64,000 nucleotides of DNA from contig NC_135556.1 in the NCBI RefSeq assembly GCF_964340395.1, forward strand, positions 13,886,410 through 13,950,409, read 5' to 3'. The notes beneath the pieces were generated by a model, which had not been told where the DNA came from, ran no database searches, and worked only from the letters and a program-made list of their open reading frames with translations. Shown here piece by piece: positions 39,413-51,269 of the stretch. The position numbers and the translations under genes were made by a program. Source of the DNA: Glandiceps talaboti. Lineage: Eukaryota > Hemichordata > Enteropneusta > Spengelidae. Every line of letters begins with the position of its first letter. Position 1 is the first letter of the stretch.

Positions 39413-40242
39413 GTTAATATACACTTTCATTGTGATGTCAACAAAGTTTGAATACATTGTGTACGCGTTAAAACTGTCCTGTGAACTTGATGGTGATAAA
39501 GGTGTCCTGGGGAGAGAGACATCTTTTGAGACAGACATCTTACTTCAGTTCATTAATTTGGAAAACATATTCTGTAGGGTTACGTTTGGGTCCAAGCAGT
39601 GTTCGAATGAAATCCTAAACATATTGTAATAAAACCTGCCCCAAATGCTGAAAAACTTACATCGATCAGTCAAAGTCAGACAAAGTTACTCATAGTGAAC
39701 TACATTAGTTGATTTTCTTTGAACAGTATAATATTATATCTACCATCTATTATATTTAGATAACTCACGTCAACATTTAACTCGATAACTTGTGTTAAAT
39801 GTCAGTTAAATAAACTTGTGCAGATTATGAAGAGGCTTCTGATTGTGTAAAGTTTGGCTGACTTGTTTTCAAACATTATTCAGAAGTAATACTAACACAT
39901 GGCATTGATAATAGTGAAATTACAATAACATTTGCCAAACTAGTACAATCAACTTACTATTCGGATGCATAGAGACTCATTGATTGTCTTATTACGTTTT
40001 CAAATAAGATACAACTGGTAAAAGTGTACATCATGGAATTAGCCAACTATTGTGAAAAGTCTATTTCACATTTGGGGTGACTTTCTACATAACTAAACGA
40101 GCATTCAGTAAATATTGTCTTCGTGCAAATTATTATTTAACAAAAGTAATCGAACTATAGCATTTACACACACACACAATTCAATTCGTTTGATTGTTGA
40201 TTTCTCTATTCTTGCCGTTTAGGCTTGTACTCTGCATCTTAC

Positions 40243-40317
40243 CTCCATTTCCAGTGCTAGTGCCCGACTCAGTATTACTTCCTGTCTCTGTTCCTGTACC
40301 AGAACCACTCGAAGTGT
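40243..40317 (-). CDS. Gly/Ser/Thr linker exon, unit 3
   Basis: 75 bp, 25 codons, same acceptor (GTAACAG) and donor (GTAAGA) as unit 2 and identical in sequence by eye. Phase 1 at both ends. Flexible spacer between the propellers of units 3 and 2. Confidence 0.65.
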
Positions 40318-40711
40318 CTGTTACGTTTCCATTTATTGTGTTCAGTGGGCAATTGCAATAAACCAAACATAAATATTAAAGATTGTTAATCTTTAGTAGG
40401 GAACATATATTTCAGTTAGGATTTGGAATAGCTGATGTGGATAGGTTTGAATATATCTAGATCTGCTTAAAAGTACATGATAACATATTATGTTGTATTA
40501 TGCCAAAGGAAACTTAGTTTTCGGCTAAGATAGACATAAACTAAAATCATTAACTACAGTGCATAATATCAGCTATATTGTTCTTTTCTGCTCTATTCCA
40601 TTCTACTCATAACATCATAGATTTCCTACACTTCCAGTAGCCTTAGGCTTTTTCACTTCATTGTAATATTAATCCCAAAATGTCCGCTATATAGCTCTTT
40701 ATTGGACTGAC

Positions 40712-41700
40712 ATTTTTTTAGCCCCTGACGGACAAAGTCTGGGATGGGGGCTTATAGATTGGGTTCTGTCCATCCGTATGTGCCTTGGACATTCATTGAC
40801 CAATTTCTTTCAAACTTAGCAAATGGATAATAAACTATAAGTTACATATGCATGTCAATTGGAATGGGATGTGATGTGATGCAATTTAGCCAACTCAGAG
40901 CCATTTTGGGGTCAAAAAATGTGACTTTTAGTCAAAAACTTAAACTCCAATCATACTGGGCAGATTAGCCTGATATTTAGTGGGAATATTCTTATGGGCA
41001 TGCTAATTTAGATCTGTTCAGACATAATGATGCCATTATTTTACATATTTGGGTTAAAAATGTGTCTTTTTGGTCAAAAGGCTTTTTTAATTGCAAAACT
41101 ACTAAGCAGATTTGACTGAAATTTGATGGGGATGCATCTTGGGGTGCATAGATGAAGTATCAAGCATATAATGATCTCATGATATGGAAATTAGGTGAAA
41201 GAAATGTCAATTTTATCAAAAACTTAAATCTCAAAAAGTACTTTGTCAATGAAACTAAAACTTTGTGACATGTTCCTAGAAGTGTTATTCTGACAATTTT
41301 CTGTAAAACATTTTGGCCCTAGCAACAATGACCACGCCCATACAAACAACCAGATGGCAGTGTCTTTTGGTCAAATAACAATATCATCAGGTAGTGAGTA
41401 AACATTCAAAGAATGTATGCAAATATCCTTAGCAACTATGACCACACCCATAGCAAAAGCTACATTATCACGCATATCGCAAAGATAAGTGATAGACAAT
41501 TGAATAAATATTCAAGAAATGTATGTAAATGTGCCTAGCAACAGGAACATCCATAGCAACAGCCAAATGATCAGGTTTCTTGCAAAGATAACGATATATA
41601 TTAATAGACAATTGAATAAACATTCAACATAGTCTGGGAAGGGGCTTACAGATTGGACTCTGTCCATCTCTCCGTCTGTGCATCTGGAGCCAGTTCCTAA
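40712..41700 (-). mobile_element. pearl/Helitron-like element, family B, unit 3
   Basis: Third copy of the element at 27745. Its first 550 bp are the most diverged of the three, but from about 41300 it is almost identical to unit 1. Confidence 0.6.
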
Positions 41701-41778
41701 ATAACACATCTTTTAGTATATTTGTATACATGTCAGACTGCAATATATGTAATTCGTAACGAGATACTGGTCTCTTAC

Positions 41779-42357
41779 CTTGATGTTCAACCAAAGATAT
41801 TGCCATCCCACGCACTCCCAACGCATCTCCTTGCATGTCCATTAATGACAGAGGGAACACAACTTCATTTGGTAATACTATGAAATCTTGCAGAGTATAC
41901 TCGGTGACTACACCAACAGATTGCCAGAATGGATTCTCTCCTCCTGCCACACATATTTCTGTACGTGACTCCATCAAACCTAATAAATCTATGCCATTAT
42001 ACACTACAATTGTGACAACACCACCGCTGTTTGATACCGGACCTTCCCAAGGGGAACTAAAGCTCTCTCTCACGAAAAGTTCATTTTGGCCACCGACACC
42101 AAATACCTTTCCATCCTCCATGACATCAATTGCATTCATGCAACACGAACCGTCTATCGGGGCCGACCAACTAAGAACACTTGCAGAGCTTGTTCTTAAT
42201 TTATGCTCTACATCAAGTCCCAAAAGAGTACCATCATTCATCACAGTCAGATCTATGATAATACTTTGATCACCATTTGGGCCTGCTACATGCGGCAAAG
42301 TCTGCACATCTCCAGTGTAAACGTTGTTATCATCACATACAATATATACCGGCACAC
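41779..42357 (-). CDS. propeller-domain exon 2 (array unit 3)
   Basis: 579 bp, 193 codons, phase 1 at both ends, acceptor CGTCATTATATAG, donor GTAAGA. Same layout as exons 3 and 4, with Ser-Cys-Cys at 71-73 preceded by Asp-Gly instead of Asp-Asp. Against unit 1 I count 13 replacement and 5 silent differences, among them Glu to Ala in HVxGP, Glu to Gln in GGxNELF, Pro to Ser in GPVxNSGG and Lys to Gln in FWxSVG. Frame and splice sites are kept. Inferred beta-propeller, ligand unknown. Confidence 0.75.
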
Positions 42358-43529
42358 CTATATAATGACGAGATATAATTAGCATGTGGTATCATTATTT
42401 TGCTTCTTTGTCAGGTTTATTTCATAACTCTTTTCTAGCAAAGTCGCTTATAGTTTAGTATTTACTAAGACCAAGCAACTGTTAATCTCACAACACTGCA
42501 CAGATTAAACCTCTTTATCAAGACATGACCATAGCTTAATGGAATTAGCTATCATGTTGGTGATATTTACATTCAAACTCTCGCCACATTTTATCCAACC
42601 ATGATTATCTGATTGCCGTAATTTAGAATCAAGGAAGGTGTGTATGGTAAAACTCGTAAAATCCTGATAGTGTGTTGTGCTTGCTTACATAGACATGCTT
42701 ACATCAAACCTGAATTACTCTTGCCGTGTCAGTCTAATGACAACAAGTCTTCTTAGAAGTGTTGTATTTGGTATTGACCTTTAAGGTCAAGGTCAATGTC
42801 AACTGTTGTCACAAGATAGTGCAAAATACGACACAACTGTGACTTAATTTGAAATGGGTCGAAAAGGTGAAAGGTGAAGTATGGTGATGGAGAAAGATGC
42901 CCACAGACACAGTGAAATATATTAACTTGGTCAATTCAAGACCTATAATTACTGAAAACTAAAATGAGCAAAAGGTTTAAACTCCAGAGATAAAGCTATG
43001 ATAAAACTAAAATCACACAACTCAGAAATTCTACAATAGCTTGGTTGAGTACAGTCCCTTTTCTTGACTTGTAACAATTTGTCACGAAGCTTGGGACTTG
43101 CTTGTAGACTTCACAGAAGTAGGCGACTCGTTGAGTAGAAAGAAACAGTACAGTGGATTGTTGTGTTTTGTTTTGCTGATAATGTGAGGAAGACACTTCA
43201 ATGTAGTTTCTAAGTAATATAGGTTTTGAGTTACGCAGTATATAACCACAAATATGGTCGCCATTCAGTAAACAGCAATATGTTCACTACCAGTAATGAC
43301 TGTGTATATTTCTTTTCCACTGTACTGCCTGCAAAAGAGATTAATAAGACACTGGCTGAAACAAATTGGTGGATTTTGCTAACTTACTCTCAAGGTCAGG
43401 ATCAAAGGGCAAGCCCTTCGAAGATATGCATGCATGTGATATGCATGAAATGGCTTGATGTGGATAATTAACTGTTAAGGTCTAGGTCAAAAGTTTAAGT
43501 TCTCAAAATGAAGCTTGTGCCTGATAAAT

Positions 43530-44010
43530 GTGAGGCCGAGGAGAGACACTTGATTAACACTAGATTTCAGTACGGCATTCGACAAGATTGGCCGTAATAT
43601 CGCGATATCAAAATTATTACAACTCGGAACATTGTGAAATGGATTGCATACTTCTTGTTTGGGCGTTGACAACAAGTACAAATTGGCAATAATTGTTCGA
43701 ATTGGCAGGGATTACTGGTAGGTGTTCCTCAGGGCACTGCACTATGACCAATTCTATACATAATCATGATCAATGATATACAAGAACATATTTAGGTTCT
43801 CATTTCATATTCATGGACGACACCCCATTATAAGAAAGTGTTCAGTCAAACACGCCTGCTCTCCCTTGTATGCAAACTGAGTTGGATAACGTTAGTGCTT
43901 GGTCAGTAAATAATGACATGAAATTGAACGCCAAGAAGTGCAAGAAGATGGTGTTTTATGTTGCAAAGCAGTTCATTCAGCCTCACTCTCTGTCTCTGAA
44001 TAAGATAGAT
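43530..44010 (+). pseudogene. non-LTR reverse-transcriptase relic, unit 3
   Basis: Third, more diverged copy of the RT relic, with a RFQYGIRQD-like remnant of the DFSKAFD block near 43560 and the WSVNNDMKLNAKKCKKMV-like block near 43900. Several frame breaks. Confidence 0.65.
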
Positions 44011-44299
44011 CTAGCTATTGCAGAAACTTCAAATGTCTGGGATTGATTACCTAATAAAAATTAATATGGGAAAAAATGTTGATGAGATGGTCAGTAAAGC
44101 CTCAAAAGGTTACATATTTTATGAGTAATGTGTAGATTTGGCTTTATCCAATGTAGCCATCTTGGGAGGAATTTCTATAACTAAACATTGTCTAAGCTGC
44201 AGACGTTACATTAACGTAATTTTTCTGGAATGTTTTGGTGTCTTCCTCTCTCAATATTTAAATTCTGAGGAACAACGCAATCTGGACATTGCAATTCTA

Positions 44300-45902
44300 A
44301 ATTAACATGGATAGACACAGCTTAAACATTTCTCAGGTTGCAAAATTGACTTGAAAGATGAATACGTTCGCAGTTTTGGGGAGGACGTTATTTCATCATG
44401 CCAAGTTTGCATTGCATGTTTTATTCTTTGGGTTAATGTTATTAGAAATTCAATGGTTGAGCCAACCCCCTGATTGAACCACGTGTGTCCAAAACTAAAA
44501 CCAACAAATTCTTCACATGGTAAACCCAATTGACTGATTTTATCTCCCTGTTTTCTTCTAACCTTTTTAACATTACGTATTAAATATTTCAATTACAATA
44601 CCATAAGGACCTGGAGCTTTATTACTGGTCATTTTCTTAATGGCCTTTGTAATCTCCACTAGCGAATGTTCGGAATTGATGTTGGCTGGTACATCGTCAA
44701 TGGTTATCATGTTGATGAAGGAAGTCCATAACAGAATCATGAAACTCTTGGGTTAGAGTTGTTGTTGGTGGATTATTCAACAAATTATGAAAATACTCAT
44801 ACCATTGATCTGCAGTTATATCAGAAGATGACTGTACTGTACGCCTAAAATTGCATACAAGTCCCCAGAATTCTTTAGGATTGCGCTTAGCCTTTTATAA
44901 ATTCAATCTTTGATGAACTAGTTATAATTGACTAAATCACGAGCAGAGTTCGAACACCAAAATCTATTAAATAGGATGTATTTTATACAGGTATACAGGT
45001 ACATTTCTGATTTAGGCCTTATTTAGGCCTCTGACATCAGATCAGGGTTAACTATACTCGTATCAGTGCGTATGCTTGCATAGTCTTCCATTTAAATTTC
45101 ATTTGCAAGTCTTTCCCAGTGTCCATTCAACCCCTGAATCGCATTCTCGGTGTCACCCTCATTAATATATCCATGAATTAATATTAATTGTTGCTGTGTA
45201 GAGTTTTCGTTCAAACGAACCATAAATAATTCATGAAATGTATGATCCTAACTTAAGCGATACCAAGGTGACATTTTCGACATATGTGTAACTGTGGGTG
45301 AAGGCATTGACTAGATATTGCGTTTTTGAATATACAATTAATTGGCAAATGATAAGAAATGTCTATAGGTATAGTGGAGAAATCACTGGTAATAGGAAAT
45401 AATTTCGAAGAGGCAATAAAATAGTCAACAACACTAGTTCCAATATTGGCAAAACACGTACAATTTACTACAGTATCACCTGGGAAACGCCCATTCAAAA
45501 TATACATGTCAAGTTGCTTTCATAAGTCTAACAACTGCCTCCCAAAGCGATTATTTTCTTTGTCTCTTTAATTCTTGTGCAAAGTAAATTCATCTGTTCC
45601 ATACCCCGTGAAAGAAAGGAATCACTATCCTGAATAATATAATCATGTAAATCTCCAGTACGAGAATTGAAATCTGCAGCTAAAATAACATAAAATTCAT
45701 CTAGTTTACTGTAAGCTTCTAACAACTTTTGTTCTAGAATTTCAATAACAGACCTAGGTTCACTTGTGTACATAGGTGAGTTCTCAGGTGGGATATACAC
45801 CGCACCTAGTAATACATCTCTGTCTAAATAAAATACAATCTTATCAATACGAATAAATACAACATTCTGTGACTGCACTAACACTCTTTTAAGATATTTC
45901 AT
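44300..45902 (-). pseudogene. LINE relic with endonuclease and partial RT
   Basis: On the minus strand, 45902-45528 encodes an APE-type endonuclease segment (AVYIPPENSP, then ILAADFNSRTGDLHDYI). 45507-45253 continues it (NGRFPGD, VVDYFIASS, ISYHLPI). The usual catalytic SDHLPI reads SYHLPI. Around 44930-44600 come KRNPKEFWGLV, DQWYEYFHNLL and SNKAPGP, the entry to the RT domain. The next block, 44592-44302, resembles the thumb region (SSPKLRTYSSFK), so most of the RT palm is deleted. Stops and shifts throughout. Non-LTR retrotransposon of an L1/CR1-like type; dead. Confidence 0.7.
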
Positions 45903-47078
45903 TATGTATGATGTTTGCTAATTCATCCGATTGCATCGGGTAGACCATTGAATGGAGTGTCTGTGGGTTAAATTTTTTAGTTATGCTACATATATTGATT
46001 TTGAACTAAAAGCATAGTCATCATTTGGTCAGATTTTCATATATCGCAAAACAAAGTTATGTGCATATGTATCACATGATATGTCACCTATTTGCCTTGT
46101 ATGAATGAAATAGCATATTGCATGTCTCAGAAATTATGTATTACAGACAGACAGAAGCCCATTGCGATAGCACCCCTTCGGTGGACCAAATACTACATCA
46201 TGTTCTATAGGACACATGCTCTTTCTTTTGTATGTACACAATTACATGGCATTCGAAGCATGCATTTTGAAGATATTGCCTAATTTCAAAATAATCAACC
46301 AATGAAATGACACAAAGTTATAACCTATGTCAATAAGCATTGTACGATATTTGTGGTTTGTTATCATCGATGTATGTATCAATTATAAGTATGTTGACGA
46401 TTGCGTTTTGAAGATATCACCAAACTACGGAGAATCATCAATTGTGCAAATTCCTCATTGAAAGCAAAGGCCACAGATGATACATATGCATAATCATAAA
46501 TGTATACAACATTAGATGTCATTGAAACGTGCATTCATAACAGACAGAATACATACATACATACATACATACATACATACATACATACATACATACATAC
46601 ATACATACAAAAAGCCCGAGGGCAGGCATTAAATTAAATATCACTCGAGTGCATGTTATTATTTTTATTACACCGTCCAATCATATGTCCAACCATTCAC
46701 ATGTCCACTCATCATTCGTCATCATTCATCATAGATAGAAAAATTTTCCCTTCATGATGCATTTCCAAACTACTTGCAGACATGGCATTATTTGTAGGAG
46801 CTCGACTGTCCCCACAGCTCGTTTGTAATTATATTTATTCAAATTTCTGCAACAAATAAGCTTCTGTGATTCACTGTAGTGATTGTGTCATCTTGAGCGC
46901 ACAACACTGAAAAATATGCATCAATATCAATATCACCCATATCACTACACGGGCAATAGTCTATTTAAAGAAGGTCAGGTGATTCGATTTTGACCAATGA
47001 CAGCTTGTGTAAGAACGTTGAGGTGTAATAAATTTAAATATATTATGAAATATATGAATAGGAGTTGACTCTTCTTAC
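45903..47078. other. intron sequence with (CATA)n; no exon recognised
   Basis: Contains family A-like fragments at 46020-46310 and a CATA microsatellite at 46551-46609. No splice-bounded frame. Confidence 0.45.
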
Positions 47079-47159
47079 TGTCACTTCCTGTTCCTGTTCC
47101 CGTTCCTGTTCCTGTTCCTGTTCCTGTTCCTGTTCCAGATCCAGAACTTGATCCGGATC
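47079..47159 (-). CDS. Gly/Thr linker exon with coding hexanucleotide repeat
   Basis: 81 bp, 27 codons, acceptor GAATATTCTTAATACAG, donor GTAAGA, phase 1 at both ends. It encodes GSGSSSGSG, then eight or so Thr-Gly pairs from an (ACAGGA)n hexanucleotide run, then SDS. The same character as the linkers of units 1-3. In transcript order it lies between the propeller exons at 62139 and 41779, completing the strict alternation propeller-linker. Confidence 0.65.
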
Positions 47160-47479
47160 CTGTATTAAGAATATTCGAAGGATAAATATCAGTGAGCAAG
47201 TAAACATTGCAAAGCTACTGTTAGCACAATCTGATTAACACCCGATGTAGTGAACACTTCACGATTTCCTTTTGGCTGTTACGTTTACTGTCCTTGGTTC
47301 TTTTGTTAGCGCTCATTACATACATCTGCTACAATACTATAGGTTCACACACTGGAACTACTTAATGTTAATAGACACCGGACTTAAACTAAATGTCTTC
47401 CATAGGGACAAAACCAATATTTGGTCTTTCATACATTGTTCGAATGCAAAACTGATATATAGGTATTGTACATGATGTA

Positions 47480-47690
47480 CCCCTTTCTTGGAAAGATAAT
47501 TATATGAAACAATATGAAATTTGGAGCATGTATAGTTTTATAGCATATTACCTAATTACCGAATATCATTAATTATGCAAATTAACCATTAAGATTATAA
47601 CCTACATTAACAACCTTTAAAGGGCACATCCTGACATTCACTTAATTACCATCAATGCATATACTAAATTAACTAAACTTCAAAAAAAAA
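47480..47690. repeat. family A core fragment
   Basis: One to two diverged units (TACCTAATTACCGAATATCATTAATTATGCAAATTAACC, split over two blocks) without termini. Confidence 0.5.
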
Positions 47691-47699
47691 TTTAATTAT

Positions 47700-48400
47700 T
47701 TTATTCCCTGTCCTCGAGGGTAAAAATAGAAATAATACAAAATTCACAAAACTTCGCATATAAAAAAGACAAGAGAAAAACATACATAGCATTAACGATG
47801 TGAGGTCTGTAAATCATTACAAACAATCTCAAGATCTTTCCATTTACTTGTAAACTTATGTGTTGAATTGTTATTCACTGCGGCCTGCTTTTTCTAATTC
47901 ATAACGAAATTTAACCCGATATTTACATGTGTCAAAAGATGGGGTCTGTTTACGGAATCCAATTGTATAAATAACTCTTATAATTAAAGTAAGACACATA
48001 TTCAACAGTGGGCCTGAGCCAAAACCTAAAATAACAGTTTTATAGTTTAGCTCAATATCCATATAAAAATATGTGTTATGCCAAATAATGAAATCATTTC
48101 AGATCTTAGTGACATATGTGCAATCCCAAAATAAATGCTTCAAGGTTTCAGAAAAATTACTACAGAAGGAGCACAATTCACTATCAACAAGTTTCATGTT
48201 ATATAATTTAGTGTTTGTCATTGAGCAATTGAGAATAATTATATATTGAAAAATCCATGTGTTGACATCACAGGAAGATTTAAAAGGCATCACATAAATA
48301 ATACTCCATTCACTTTCATTAATCTCAAATTCTTCAATGTAATTTGTGTTTGGGATGTTGGCGGAATGAAAATTCTCTTGACTAAATTATGATAAATATA
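47700..48400 (-). pseudogene. LINE C-terminal relic with zinc-knuckle-like motif
   Basis: Minus-strand frame 48293-48099 ends in a C-x2-C-x7-H-x4-C block (CSFCSNFSETLKHLFWDC), the zf-RVT type found at the C-terminus of many LINE RT proteins. Just before it, near 48390-48300, come SRYIYHNLV and IPPTSQTQ, the usual lead to this domain. Downstream (48062-47871) the tail is degraded. Separate from the relic at 44300-45902, since the order along the strand is wrong for a single copy. Confidence 0.65.
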
Positions 48401-48441
48401 ACGAGAAGTCATGTTGCTAGTATCTATATCAATGCCTATAA

Positions 48442-48444
<3 letters not shown>

Positions 48445-48513
<69 letters not shown>
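48445..48513. repeat. (TA)n microsatellite
   Basis: TA run of about 69 bp adjacent to the LINE relic. Confidence 0.9.
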
Positions 48514-48519
<6 letters not shown>

Positions 48520-49528
48520 CAATGCCTTCAAATCTTGCATTCTAAAGATATTGCCTAATTATCAATTATTTATGCAAATTACACATCACAAGGAAAAACT
48601 ACAAAAGAAAATACATCAAACACGTGTGGTTTGTTATGGTTATGTCTGTACCAAGTTAAATGACATTTGAAGTTGGCATTCATTAGGCAATAAAGCCTAA
48701 TTGCCGAAAATCGTTATTTACGCAAATTACTCATCAACATTAAGAATTATACCAACAGGCTTTGTAGAGTATGTGTGCTTTGGCATGGTTGACATATGGG
48801 CCAAACTATCTGGCATTTGAAATATGCATTCTTAAGATATAGCTTAACTATTGAAAATCATTACTTATGCAAATTACTCATTAAAGTAAAAGCAATGTCG
48901 AAAAACTTCATTTGACATGCGTGCATATTATGGTTGATATATGTACCTAATCATATGAAATTGGAAGTTTGCAATGTATAGATATGGCTTAATTACCAGA
49001 CATCATCAATTATACAAATTACTCATTAAAACTACGAACTATGCCAACTAGCTTTTTAGGACATGTGTTTTGTTATGATTGATGTATGTACCAAGTGTTG
49101 CGAAATTTGAAATGTAGCCTAACTACTGCAAATCCTTAATTATGAAAATTATACATTAAAATTATAAACTACTTCAACAAAGTATATACGACATATGTGC
49201 TTTAACGTATGTACCATATTATGTTGAATATGAAGTATGCATTCTTAAGATATAGCGTAGTAAAGGAAAATCACTAATTATGCAAATTATTCATTAAAAC
49301 TATAAACTACTTCAATACGACATATGTGCTTTGTTACAGTTAACACACGTACCAAATTATGTTGAATTTGAAGTGTCCATTCTTAAAATATAGCCGTAAT
49401 ACTCAAACAATCAATTATGCAAATGGATAACGTTAACCTTTGGTGGATGTTTACTAGACTGTAATCAATTCGTGTGATTAGCATATGAAATCTGTATAAC
49501 AAGTTTCAATAGAATCGATGCAGTGGTT

Positions 49529-49665
<137 letters not shown>

Positions 49666-50393
49666 AATGGACAGACATTGTTGGAATGGACAGTAATTGT
49701 TGGAATGCAACAGAGCATATGTGATTAGTTGTGTTTGAATTATTTACCAAATTTTATTGACTTTGAAGAGTGCATTTGTAAGATATAGCCTAATTACTGA
49801 AAATCATTACTTATGCACATGAGTCATTCAAACTAAAAGCCACATCACCGAGCTTTTCAGAACATGAGCAATTAGTTATGTTAAGTAGGTACCAAATTAT
49901 ATTAAATTATTAGTATGCATTTTGAAGATATAGCCTAATTACTGAAAATCATCAATTATGCAAATTAATCATTAAAATTAACGGCTACATCACATAGCTT
50001 TTCAGAAGCTGTGCACTTCGTTATGGTTGATGTATGTAGCAGATTATATTGAATTTGAAACGTGTATTCTTAAGATTTAGCCTAATTACCGCATTCATTA
50101 TGCAAATGAGTCATTAAAACTAAAGCTACATTATCAAACTATATATAACACATACACTTTGTTATCATTATTAAATGTATGTACAGAATTATATAGAATT
50201 TAAAGTGTGCATTCTTAAGATATACCCTAATTACCGAAAAACATTTGATTACATAAATAGTGCATTAATATTCATGCCATTTTACCAAACCCTAGTTAGT
50301 TCAAACCATTACCCTAAAATATGTGCACCAAATTTCGTTTGAATTGAGCCAGCCGTTTTTGAGAAAACGATGGCACAGACACACAGACAGACA

Positions 50394-50460
<67 letters not shown>
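50394..50460. repeat. (CA)n microsatellite
   Basis: About 67 bp of CA inside the terminus of a family A element. Confidence 0.95.
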
Positions 50461-50462
<2 letters not shown>

Positions 50463-50929
50463 ACAGACCTTTCATCCCCAAAATTTAACTTTCCTTGCGA
50501 AAGGTAAAGATATCACATAAGTAAACATTAACGTCCCGTCTAGGTCCATGCAATACATTCAAAGGGTCAGGTAGCTATAGATTGCAGAAAAATGTAGGAT
50601 GTCATCTACTTTGCCATAATATATAACCCTGACATCGACATATGGTACAAACATCAATGAGAACAACATCTATATTTGGATTTTTAAAATATATTTTTGG
50701 TCAAAAATGATATTTTCAATTTCTCCGAAACCGGTGGTTGTTTTGCTTTGATATTTAGTATGCAAGTATCTTGGGGAGGGCCATTCAGGTTTGTTCCTGT
50801 CAAGTTGACATCAGTTATTTTCTGTTTTAGTGAATTTTTTGGAGGTATGTTTGTTCAAAAGTAATATTTTTTGACGTCTTCTCTGAAGCCAGTGGTGGGT
50901 ATGTCAAATTAATTAAAACATTTTCTATC

Positions 50930-51260
50930 GTAGCAAAGTTTTGAAAACAATGCCATTCCAGTCGCAACAGTCAAATATTAGTGCATATTCCAAAGAAGAC
51001 AACGTTGTTAGATGGGAAAGGAAATAAATGTTTTGTCAATATGTCTAGCAAATATGCCTAGCAACAAGACCATTCCCATAGCAACAGTAAAACGATAATG
51101 TATATTGCAAATATAAATATAAATATAAATATAAATATAAATATAAATATAAATATAAATATAAATACGAAAATGGTTAGGTAAGTGAATAATCAGTCAA
51201 AAAGATATGCTCATATGCTTAGTAATAAGATCACTCCCATAACAATTGTAAAGTGATGAT
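50930..51260. repeat. family B cores with (ATAAAT)n, left of LINE insertion
   Basis: TAGCAACAAGACCATTCCCA-type cores plus a hexanucleotide run at 51109-51166. Similar cores resume at 53155-53350, so the LINE at 51270-53150 seems to have landed in this array. Confidence 0.55.
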
Positions 51261-51269
51261 TATCGACAC

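Larger units (their letters stand above)
38635..44165. repeat. tandem segmental duplication, unit 3
   Basis: Starts within the unit at sequence equivalent to 33299 and carries linker exon 40243-40317 and propeller exon 41779-42357. It lacks about 0.55 kb matching 30250-30790 (collapsed near 43150) and has the foldback insertion at 38832. 41300-41845 is almost identical to unit 1 but other parts are closer to unit 2. Confidence 0.8.

Noticed and set aside
46551-46609. Regularly spaced short repeats considered as a CRISPR-like array
   Set aside because: A plain (CATA)n microsatellite with no spacers; the genome is eukaryotic.
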